Assembly: GCA_013399115.1 (NCBI GenBank) | Contig: VXAA01000953.1 | Coordinates: forward strand, 177,778-241,777 | DNA: 64,000 nt | Origin: Anseranas semipalmata | Taxonomy: Eukaryota > Chordata > Aves > Anseriformes > Anseranatidae | Direction of reading: 5' to 3' | Shown here: positions 1-10,561 of the stretch, in pieces | Layout: each line of letters begins with the position of its first letter | Position numbering within the stretch: the first letter of the stretch is position 1 | The notes under the pieces: model-generated | What the model was told of the DNA's origin: nothing | Database searches by the model: none | What the model saw: only the letters and a program-made list of their open reading frames with translations | Program-made: the position numbers and the translations under genes

Positions 1-3000
1 TTTTATTGCACGAGAGAAATCTCTGATAGTTTGTGCCAATGCATTCACAGCCTCTGCATTGGCCCAACACATTCTCACCTCAAAGCACTTTGTTCTCCTC
101 CAACCAGAAAACAAGGACAGAAAATGCATCGAGCGTTAAACAGGTTACAAAGTTTTAACACAAAAAGACTCTTAAAAATCCTCACCAGCTATTGCAATTA
201 ACTGGTATGCACCTTTGGTATCACCCAAATCAAACTCATACCACTGAATAAAACTCAACATGAAAACGTACATAGTGCCTTCGTATCACATTTCAATGGG
301 GGTGTGGATTTTACCCCAAAAGAGAAGACTGTAAATACACTTAATATTTACGAAGACTTCCAACAAACATGGGAATGCTGTGCTCCCTATTGGTATTTTG
401 GTGCAAAGATGGGAGAAGAACAGAAGGAAAAATCATGGCCAGATTTATCGCAGATTTTGAATACCCTGTGCTATGCTGGAGGCAGAAGTTTGGAACAGAG
501 TTAGACGGAGACTAAATGAAATCTTGCAATCAAATTACTGCTGCAGGGAAAAAAACGCTGCCATGCAGAAACAATGACTAATGCATCTCTAGAGGGAGAA
601 CTGTAAAATAAAAAAGGAAGCTAGGGTAAGCCAGCTAATGTTAATGAGGGCTGCTAGCCAGAGGAGAAAAAAAAACAAAACAAAACACATTTTAAACAGA
701 ATACCTTCTTATTCCTCTATTTTAGAGAAAAGGCTTAAAAATCTTGAACCTAGAACTAAACCCCACAATCCTGCATTTATCTTGAAGGCAACTGTAGACC
801 TAGGCCAAAGATATATCATTGCTTTGAATTCCGGGGCGATTCTTGCCATGGAACAGCTGTCCCACAGCCTCCTCAAAGTCAAGTGCAAATACAAATATGA
901 GTGCTCCAAGTAGAAGAAGCTAGGACCTATAGAAATCACATTTCAAAAGAGTTTTTCAGTATTCAGGTTAAGTGCAAAAGTAATGGTGAAGAAAAGAAGT
1001 CAAAAATAACTAAAAGCTGCTGGAGAAGCTTCAAAATGCAAACATTCCAGCTTTCAAGTCAACCATGAAAAAAAGAATTAACTCGTTTAATAACCAGCAC
1101 ATAGGCTACAGCCTCCACTTGTGCCACTCCGGCATCTCAAGAACAGTTCAGGGCTTTTGCCCACTAAACAAGTGAAAACTGCCATCTGCTATAAGACCCC
1201 AAATACAATCTTTAGATAAAATTACAGAAGACCAAGCTGTTACACAGAGGAAAGAAGATTTGGGGTGGGGAGGTAGGAAGGGAGAAAGCTACAAAATATG
1301 TTTATGTCAACTAATTCCAATGCAGTGTTCAGCTTCAAGATTTTCTGCATTCTCATGGAAAATCATCTTAGGTTAAGGGAAAAAAATATTTGTATGTGTA
1401 TTACATCTTTACTACCCTAATGTATGTTTTAACATGTTTATTAAGGGTCTTTTGTGAGTTAATTTGTATATTAAACTCCCAGTTAATCTGATTACAAAGG
1501 ACATGAACTGTACTGGTTAACTGATCTATATAACATGTAAGGGAGGATGAGTAGTACTTCCAGTACTGGATATACACAAACTGAAACTGCACATATATGC
1601 TTATGTCAAATAATCCACAAAGGAGACTTATTGTTAAATCACATTTAAAGAAAGGCTGAAAGACGTACACTTTAAACTTAGTTAAAGTTATGGGGCTAAT
1701 TTAAGACAACTGGCAGGAAAGACATTTTCTTCTTACTCTGTAAACTTGTTCATTTGCAAGCTATTAAAGTCACATTTCTTCTCATCGAGCAGCACCAATT
1801 ACAAAACTATTTTAAGCAAAACAGGCAGGTATGTGCCCAAGGTTAAAATCTTTAGTCTACCTCTCATCTCTGGTCACTCACTTCACGTTATCCATACCAC
1901 AAATGGGTTAATATTGTCCCATTATGGAGCACTGCCACGCTGCGTATTTAAAATGCTGCATTGTTTATAACGCTTCTTGTATCTGGATATATTTACAGTC
2001 AGTAGCACCAGTAGCGCTTGTAGCATGGATATAAATAAGGTATGAGAAAAGTATTTTACAGACTCCAGTTTTCTGCTGCTGCTGAGTTTGCAGTGTCAGG
2101 CTTCAAATATTTTACAGAACAACATCCCTGCTGTTTTCTCACCCCCAAATCTTTATTCCTACCAGAAGCAGGGGAACGCATCGATGTTGCCCCCACAGTG
2201 TTGTGGGAAAGAAGCACAGACACAACATTGCTCACTTGAAGCGTGGCAGCATAATAACCTCACATCAAGTCAGCGTATATGCTTTCCTTCCTCTTCTTCC
2301 ACCTTCCCCAGTTCTAGACTTTGTTATCTTTTAAAAAAAGTCAACCTGAAGAACAGCACTACTCGACATGCTATGTTCAGTTAGCTTACTAGGCTTTCTA
2401 TTGCAATGACCAGTATAGAAATATTCACTTCTCTGGCCAAAAATAGTCTTATTTTAAGCCAGAGCAACATGTTGACATGTCAACCCTTGCTTTCAAACAC
2501 GCAACATAATTGAACACTAATTGCCATAATTGAGCCAAAAAATGCGCACGCACTTAATCCTGAAGCTGCCACTTCAGGAGTGCTTTTAGTTTGACACATG
2601 CGAAATGAGCAGAGGGGCTAACAAGAGCAGTTCATATCATGGCAAAGCAACGCGCTGACACACTAACTTCAAATTCAGATCTACTTGATGTGCACGGGAG
2701 AGGAATTGCACAGTACAGCACCTGCGTTCCAGTATGCTTGGAGGGGAGGAAAAAGTATATTTGAAATGGCCATGCACAGTTATTGGAACACGGCCATAAA
2801 AGCCTAGCCTGACAAAACCAGTCTTGCCTTACTCTTACCAAAAGCACTTAAATGCTGATGTCTTACTACACCCAAAACAGAACACGTGGCTTAATAAGGA
2901 GCTCAGCCTAAGGAAAGCAATTGCTTTCCCAATATCATCTCCAGTATTTGGGGTCTGATGACTGTGCTGTGGCTGCAGTTGACCACCACCATTCCAAGCA

Positions 3001-3793
3001 GCAGCACCACTGCCCCTCAGCTCCAGCATCGCTTACTAGCAGAACTGTGGCACCTGCCCAGCAACACCCTGACAAGTGCTGGGACTGAACTGCGAGTTTC
3101 CACCTTCATAAATGCCACGTCATTAACCCAGCTGGCTTTATTCACTAACCTCACTAAATGCGATAATCTCAAGCAGCGCTTCATTGCATTTTGAGACCCC
3201 AAAACTGGCAGGCCGGAGACGTTCCTCCCTGCTCCTCAGTCTCTAGGGACGAGCTAGGATTAAACCACGTCCCACCCCGACTTCCGATAAGCCGAGCTGC
3301 TGGGTTCACACCTGTCAGGTCGCTAATGCTGTTCCTGCCCCACAGTCCGGGAACATAAATGTTCTCTGAGTGATGACTGCATTTCAAATTACCTATTTAC
3401 TGCACTCCGAGTTTGTAAGGAGGGCTTAGAGCTTGAGGATGCTCAAATTATGAGTTTTCAGATTAAAAACAGCTATTCTACAGTTGAAAGTAGCAAGGAA
3501 TTTCAGAAACACTTGTATCAATATCTCGAAGTCCTCTAGCCTTCTCATACCCTACTGAAGCAACCTCAAATTACTGCCACTAGCCCAGAAGAATTCCAGC
3601 TGAGATGCCTGAGAGACAGCTGATTTCTCAAGGGTCTCTGGGAAAGAAAAGATACCAATTGATCTTGAGATAAAAATCCATATAATCACATTAATAATTA
3701 ACAATCACAATCGGAAGAATAACTTGTTCTTCAGATAAAATTGGCAACCATCATTTTGGTTATTGTTAAAACCAACTTTGTGGTTCATTACAG

Positions 3794-3809
3794 CCCCCCC
3801 CCCTTTTTT
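3794..3809 (+). repeat. C10-T6 low-complexity run
   Basis: Ten C followed by six T, then A and more T. A similar C8-T6 run in the same orientation is at 37646-37659. Confidence 0.9.
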
Positions 3810-4262
3810 ATTTTTAAATCAGCCCTGTAGTCTGTGACAGACTTATATTGAAAATCCACATACTGACAACTTCCTTTTCAATATTAACAAGGAAACAGTA
3901 CTCTTGATGTAAACAGTTTTTTCCAACAGCACTGACTGAAACCATTATGTTTAAAATGTGCTTAGCCCATTGAAACAGAGCAACAGTAAATAATGACTAT
4001 GGTTTATTCATTTGCTTCAAACCTAGAGTGACAGTATTCTGCAAAACTACTAATCCTGAATTCTTGTTTGCATTTCAGAAAAATAGCTGTGAAGTTTCAT
4101 TATAGATAAGGGGGAAGACAAGTTTGGGAATACAGTGTACACAATTCTCAACTTTATGGTTAAAAATATATCAACCAACATTAGAAGAGTGTAAGCAATA
4201 AAATTTTTGTCAACTTAAGACAACCGAATGTCTTCAGTCACTCCATTTGCAGTACACAGTGG

Positions 4263-4900
4263 CTAAAACCCCAAGGGCTTTAAGATAAATTCTGACTCTA
4301 TTGGGATATCATCACAGAACATGTCATCAGCTTCTAATACATCACCAACTGGGGAACCTTTCATCATCTGACTTCTCCTAAAATTCTACTTGCTGAAGAT
4401 CTATACCAATATTCATAGAACATTTAATCCGGTATTCCTCTCCAGACTGTTCATAAGCTCTTGGAAGCACTGCCTTCTTTGTTTGTAAAGCAGACCTGCT
4501 GGGTTCATTCATCTTCCATTATGCCAAATTTTTTGTTTTTCCAGAAGAAAATTGGAATTATATAAAATACAACAGCCCTCATAATTCATCTTGCATTTGT
4601 TTGATTCTTTTTCAAAGAGGAAGGGATTTAGAAATGTGGTTTAAAACATTTCATTTGAACAGGACCATCCACAAATATAATCCTGAGGTACTCTGCAATT
4701 CAGTTACCACTGAAATTAAAATCACGGTTTACATTCACTATGGAAATATTTATCTTCCTGAATACAGACAGCCTGCTGATTCTACAGTTCTGGGACACAT
4801 ACATTAAATCATTCAGATCATTGACAGGGCTGCTGTCCATCCATTTCTTACATTCTTGATGAGCTGCAATGGAAAGAACACCTGGAAGGTCACAGTTACT
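4263..4900 (-). pseudogene. Unrecognised degenerate protein-coding relic
   Basis: On the minus strand two blocks look protein-coding. The first, 4900 down to 4700, is 66 sense codons then a stop, with stretches such as LSIAAHQECKKWMDSSPVN and YVSQNCRISRLSVFRKI. The second starts near 4515, after an in-frame stop at 4521-4519. It reads KMNEPSRSALQTKKAVLP and SGEEYRIKCSMNIGIDLQQ, runs into a stop at 4380 in that frame, and continues one base over as GDVLEADDMFCDDIPIESEF and ILKPLGF, ending at a stop at 4265-4263. A single extra T in a run of four at about 4380-4383 explains the shift. About 180 bases between the blocks contain stops in every frame. I do not recognise the parent protein. No poly(A) tail or intact start is seen, so it may be a decayed retrocopy or the remains of exons. 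It lies in intron 4 of PHLPP1 on the same strand. The peptide composition (Cys, Trp, acidic runs, a plausible C-terminus) is the main argument against chance. Confidence 0.4.
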
Positions 4901-5382
4901 AGGAAAGAATTAGGTTTGAACAGAGAAGAAAGACAACAGGAACGTGGCTGAACTTATTAAGTCAGGGATTTCTTTGCTTGAGAGGTAACAAAAACTCCTA
5001 CGTGAAGTCACACACAGCATTGTCCCTACCTAGAATTTTGCTGATGGGCAGCTCACCAACTCATTCTCTCATGTGAGTAACAGATTGAAGGATTACAGTC
5101 TAGACTCAGTAGGTAGGTGTAAAGCAACACATTCTGAAAACTGCATTTTAGATTGAAAATAGCTTTCATAAAAAAGAAAAACATTAAAGTTTCTTATGAA
5201 AACTGGTCTGTTTCCAGCTAGCACACAGAGTTAACTGATTTCTGAAGCATTACAGCCTGGCCATTCCTCCATAAGAGGAGGTACTAATTTTTAAACCAGC
5301 ATCACTTTAGAAAAGTTCTTACAGACCGGTGGTTACTTGGCTCCAAGGACAGAGGAAGACCAGTAGAACCAGTAGACTTTAC

Positions 5383-5549
5383 CTTTGTAATTCACTAAGT
5401 GCTCTACTTGTAGACGGGCTAGGGTTTAGCCGCAGGAAGTTCTGCTTTAAATTGAGATGAGTGAGGTCTTGGCTATAAAACAGGTTGGCAGGCAGATGCT
5501 CCAGGTTGCAGCATGAAAGATCCACTGAGCTTATGCGCTGTGATGCAAC
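5383..5549 (-). CDS. PHLPP1: PHLPP1 coding exon (exon 4 by analogy): start of the leucine-rich repeats
   Basis: This 167-base exon enters in phase 0 after the PH-domain exon and leaves in phase 2 (ends CAA AG, donor GTAAAG). It encodes [39 protein letters not shown] and then [16 protein letters not shown] plus a split arginine. LxxLxLxxNxL spacing marks the first leucine-rich repeats that follow the PH domain in PHLPP proteins. The acceptor is ctcttgacttccag. Core LRR residues match PHLPP1; the linker after NFLR is the least conserved part. PHLPP2 differs clearly in this stretch, so this exon is the best discriminator between the paralogues. LRR repeats lie between the PH and phosphatase domains and are thought to mediate protein partners. 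The next exon was not found between 1 and 5382. Confidence 0.95.
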
Positions 5550-6369
5550 CTGGAAGTCAAGAGGTACACCAATATGTTAATACTGTAATAAAGCAAGAAT
5601 GTTTCCCTCACCCCTAGTAGCACAAGATAGACTGTTTTTAACCACAGCACAAGTCAGTGTCAGCATATGCAGCTAATTCAACCCTGTTTACATCACTGCT
5701 GCAAGTTAACCCACAAACTTGTTTCGCCTCAGTGCTAAAACCAGGTCCACAGATGGCCAGCAGGCGGAAAGAGCAAAGGTTTGTCAAACTAATATGTGAA
5801 ATGAATTCATTTTCATCAATGAAGTTATGTGATACTTTATGACCAGAAAAATAGGTAAGAGATTTGACATAAACTTTAGTTTAGTCCTTTAGTTAGCAAA
5901 TAATGGCAGCAAAAATACAGTGTACAAGTCCTCTACATTGCGGCATGGTTGGTCAGTATACAGAGGCAAAAGGTGAGTAGAGGTGAGGGGATAACAGTCA
6001 TCACCCTATCCCAGTTGCAAGGGTCAGAAGCAGGTATTACACAGCAGAAAAAAAATTTCACCACATTTACATCTTACTGGGAAAACAGTATCTGAGCAGC
6101 AGCAAAGCACTGAGCTCTCTGTTCTTCTCGATGAATTAGAAAACTGGCCAAGGGTAACTGATAAAAATGTGATGAAAACAAAACTGTGATATGGGAGCTT
6201 AACACTCTTCTCCAGAAACAAGAAGACAAGACAAAATGCCTACAGAGGCCAAAGAAATCATACTACCTAGCACTACACAGGGCTAGCATCATTCCACAGA
6301 GATCTATAGGCAACAAATTCAAGCAACAGAAACTCTGCCCCTTACCAAATCTCCAGGATACAACTGAGT

Positions 6370-6800
6370 GAACTACAACCTGCCACTTTATTTACCTATT
6401 TATTAATCATTCTTTATTTTTACACAAACACTGCCACTGAGAATTGTTTCTTGCATTTTCTATCCAATACTATTAAAAAAATCCTTTCACAAAGTCTTAT
6501 TAAAAAGAGTCATGGGGTGACCTACACCACAAAGCATGATCACACTGCAATACAACACAGTGAGGACGGTGGGCAAGGAAGAGGGATCAAGTACTAGAAG
6601 AATGAGAGGCGTTTTTTGAGCAGACATGGCTTAGATCAAAGGAGAAAAAGCAAACAACTTCACCACCATCTTAGACTTCTGGGGCTGCACAAACAGTGAC
6701 GTGTTCTGTCGGCTGCTCGCTGCAAGAGAAGCAATCATTTTTGCCACTGGCACTTTGATTGGCCTCGCATGCTATGATTCGGGAAGTACAAACACCACAT
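6370..6800 (-). other. Possible cryptic 3'-terminal exon with short Cys-rich open frame and poly(A) signals
   Basis: Reading the minus strand, a strong pyrimidine tract (tttgtttttctttctgtccc) is followed by TTAG and then a segment richer in G+C and CpG than its surroundings. From 6799 an open frame of 42 codons runs to a TAA at 6673-6671. It contains CGVCTSRIIACEANQ and CFSCSEQPTEHVTVC, that is CxxC, single C and CxxC, resembling a small zinc-binding tail. About 250 bases further on are three AATAAA hexamers. The frame needs a preceding exon ending in phase 2; PHLPP1 exon 3 ends in phase 0, and joining to it would instead give a tail of about 22 residues then stop. It could be the last exon of an unrecognised transcript, an alternative end of PHLPP1, or chance. 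No upstream partner exon was found. Confidence 0.3.
6387..6418 (-). terminator. Cluster of three AATAAA poly(A) hexamers (minus strand)
   Basis: AATAAA occurs on the minus strand at 6418-6413, 6404-6399 and 6392-6387. Three hexamers in 32 bases suit a 3' end, but AT-rich introns also produce such clusters. They matter only because they follow the candidate terminal exon. Confidence 0.3.
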
Positions 6801-8666
6801 CTAAGGGACAGAAAGAAAAACAAACAAACACAAAAACTCGAACAAAGCCCACTGGCAGTTTATAAGAGCCTCTGAACTCCGGTGAAGGAGATATCATCTA
6901 ATCTTCTGGGCAGAGATATGGCCCTTTCCACGAAGGACCCTGAACACACAGACAGATCATTTTTTGCTGGCGTAAGTGAAGTAGCTTGCCACTGAAAGGA
7001 AGGCCAAGGACTTTTCTTCCTTTTTTTCCTCTGTAATGCAAGCTACACAGGCCTCAGGATAAGTGGGCTCTATAACAAACACACAGCCATAAGCTTCAAG
7101 AGGAACAGACGGTGCAGTGTTTTTCTCTAATGCGACCGTTAGTAATCTAGTCCTCCCACACCCATTAAAATGCTCGAATTTTTGTTACTCAATTAGTTCA
7201 GTCCTTTTGTCGCCGTAGCTACTATTTTTCTTCCTCTTGTAGTATTAGACAAACATTATTCATAGGCTATTCTCAGCAGTCATTTCTGAAAGTTAGGTAT
7301 TTGGTCTATTTATGGTGCCAGAACCTGCCCAGTACAGCACCATTCTCATCACACAGAAAACTCAACTGATGGAAAAGCACTGACACCCATTACTTTAAAA
7401 AGGAGGATGTGTAATTTCAGGTGTAATGCTTACACATAGTGTTGCTTCAACGACTTGTTTGGAATGCGATATGAACAGCAGTAAGCAACCCAGCAGTGTT
7501 TAGCAAGGCCTGTCACTCTAAAATATTTAAGGTACCAGAACTGGTAACTCCAAGTAAGCCAACAAACCCAAATTCTGCTGTGGTCTCAAAAAAGGATGCA
7601 AGTATTTTGTTAAAACCTTCAACCTCTGTGAAAAAAACTGTTAAAAGTAATTTCGTTTTTACAAGTTATAGCCCCTGTTTGTGTGTGTGATTCGTTTTTG
7701 TTGGTTTTGTTTGTTTTTAAAAGCAACCACTTTGTTATACAAAGAATTTAATTAATCATTGCAATTGATATATATTCCATGATGACTCTACCACAGATAA
7801 CTGTGAAAGTTAAAAACACATTTTAAAAGGAGTTAGTTCTGGAATCAACTGCAATTTTATTGAAGTTTTTTGTTGTTGTTGTTAACAAAACAGCACTCTA
7901 AGAATTAACTTCTGAATCATTACAATGAACAGTCATATAAACAAATGCGGTTATTCTCATAGGCATGGAAAAGTCTTTTCTCTTTTCATTGCTCAATACT
8001 GTTCTGTAACAAATTCCTAGAGAACAGAGGAAAAACCTGAAAAACAGAGAAGAGTGGCAAAGAACAACATTTTGTTCTTAGGTTCACCAGAAACTTTCAG
8101 CAGTTGTTTTGAAGTTGAGTACTGAAATTCTGAAACGCTGCTGTTCCCAAACTGAACAATAAAGGGATATTTCAATCTTGCATTTCAACTGACATAAATG
8201 CAGCAAGACTGCACGCATTTGGTTGCTATTGTTTATTAGGAGCAAAGCATTTTTCTGAAGCACAGTACAGTGTATAACAAAGCCCTGGGTTTCTCCAACT
8301 CACTGTGGGGAATCACTGCAGAGATACGCTGATAATGGGTAAGAAACCTCTGACTAGAAAACCGCTCACAGTCAAAGAATAAAAAGCATCTCTAGGAAGG
8401 GACATCATCTGCAGCAAGTAGGGTTTCTACTAGAAGCAAGAAAAATAAGACATTCTACTGTAAATAAATATTCCAACAAGTTATCTGGGCTGGGTTCAAC
8501 AGACCTGTGCTCCAACAAAAATACTGAAGAGTCAGTGTGGTAGCAAGACTTGAGGGAAGTGTTTTCCAGATAGGTGTGGAACAAGCACCAAGCTCTCATT
8601 ATGGCTTGTTAGGTGTTTTATTTGGGAAAATTTAAGAATAAAAGTATAACTGTTTCACGCACTTGA

Positions 8667-8703
8667 TGTGTGTATGTGTATAAATATAAATATATATAAA
8701 TAA
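8667..8703. repeat. TG/TA-rich microsatellite
   Basis: Imperfect tgtgtatgtgtataaa grading into tatatataaa. Confidence 0.8.
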
Positions 8704-10543
8704 CACCAACACAAGAAGCACAGTTCATGGCTTCCCCAGGCAGGGTGAAGCCAATGCCCAGACCAATCCTTCTGGAATGTCTTCTAAACACATCCAAATC
8801 TGAATACATCCTTGACTCTTGTTGTCACATGAAATCCCTGTCGCTTTTCCTATACTAGTAAAATGGGGAAGACGGCTGGGGTAATGACCTTCTTGATGAT
8901 GGTGTGTGACACCCTCTCAGTCACTGCACCACAGAAGCAGTTGTAGAGTCCTTGCCTGTCTTGGCCAGAGAAGCAAGGCTTGCAACAGCTTCACAACAGC
9001 GTAGCTTAAACACATCGCAAGACCTGTACTTCTGAAGTACCAGTTTTCTGTTGATTTTTCATCATTGAAAGTACAAAGAAACAAGATCAAACATGGGTCC
9101 CTTCTCCATTTCCTGAATCTGATTTTTAAACACTTTACAGTTGATAATTTCATTGCAAAGTCTCCCATTTTAATACTAGAGGAGGAGTAATATGGTATGG
9201 CCAAATGCAACCTCAGTTATGCAGCCCTAGCCTACAGTATTTTAAGTTCATTCTCCATGTGAGCACAGCATACTGAATGCAGTTTCAAGAAGTGGTATAG
9301 AACTGTAGTATGTGTATGACAGAGAGCCCTGTATATACTCACTGCAAGTATCCAAAAAACTGTTGTCATGCTTTTATTTTCTCTCCAGCAGCAATAAAGC
9401 GGAGCTTTATTCTGCAAATACCACTACGACTACTACTGCTGGAGAACCCTGCCCCTTGCACGTGTCCTGCTGCTCCCCACCTGAGATCTGCACAAGTGGC
9501 AAAGAACTGGGAGTCTCCCAAACACAAAAACTCATTTTTAAACATGTAAAACTATTGTGGCACAAATAACAAGTATAAAGAACAATCCACAAATGCCAGC
9601 AGTACCTTAAGGAAAAAAAAAGGCTTCACCAAGGTATTTATTTTATTATTTTTAAAAATATAAACTATTTTTAAAGTGATGAAAATGTAGTATGGGTTTA
9701 CTGTGATTCTTTAGCAGGTGGCAATAAAAATACAGAAAAATACTTGTATCAACCAATATTCTCGCCTCTCCTGACTACACAGGGCTAAAAAAAAGAAAAC
9801 TGCTTTGCTTTGTCCAACAGTATAATACCACCTCTGTCACCGAGCTACGCAACAAGTCTGATTACAGTCTTTGTTTGAAAGCCTTGGCTATATTACAAAA
9901 ATGATCTGTCGCTGACAATGGATGTCAGCAATGGATGCAGCTGAACCCAGCTGTATGGACAAACACAAGCCTTGTTTACACAAGGCCATCTTTTGGTGTG
10001 ACCTGTGGTGCGAATTTAAACCGATGTAATTATGTCTTTTTCCTGTTTACCCTCAGCCCATTCCCCACAGCTCTATTCAGATAAGAAATTACTGTTTAGG
10101 ACTTCAACAGAAGACAATTAAAATAACTAAACAGCCCACACTGTAAAGGCAGCCAAATTCTCAGTCTGTTTGAACTGAGTTGATGATGTTAAATTACACC
10201 TGCTATAGACATGCTAATACAGAAGCAGTATAATTTTTCTTCTCTAGGATTTGTTTTTAAACAGCTTGATAACCATCACATCCCCCCAATACATGCATAA
10301 GGCTTAACGAAACAGGGATACGTACGCTTGAAGTATCTAAAGTGACCACTTGGAGCACATAAGCTCTCCTCAAACCCGACCTTGCTTCAAGCCCTAATGC
10401 TCCTCCCTGTCCCACTGCCACGGCCCCGACCTCCGCAGCGAGCAGACAGACCCGCGCCCCGCTCCACCCTCTGGAGCTGAGGAAGCGCGCAGACTGGCAA
10501 ACAAGCTAATACCAAAACCTTAACGAAAGAGAGTGGGAAAAGG

Positions 10544-10561
10544 AAAAAAAAAAAAAAAAAA
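10544..10561 (+). repeat. Poly(A) run (18)
   Basis: Uninterrupted A run just after a small CpG-containing patch (10380-10500). No retroposon body is recognisable upstream. Confidence 0.9.

Larger units (their letters stand above)
1..5382 (-). other. PHLPP1: PHLPP1 intron 4, partial; no further PHLPP1 exon seen
   Basis: I read the minus strand for the next LRR exon (expected to begin with the equivalent of FTKLKSLNLSNN) and did not find it, so it lies outside the window. The stretch is AT-rich, with a small GC-richer patch at about 3200-3340 and a C10-T6 run at 3794-3809. The only structured item is the broken coding relic at 4263-4900. Nothing recognisable was seen in 1-3790. Confidence 0.75.

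Noticed and set aside
1..64. Minus-strand frame at the window edge (AEAVNALAQTIRDFSRAI) considered as a further PHLPP1 exon
   Set aside because: Does not match the LRR or phosphatase sequence, and no splice acceptor is evident; probably chance.
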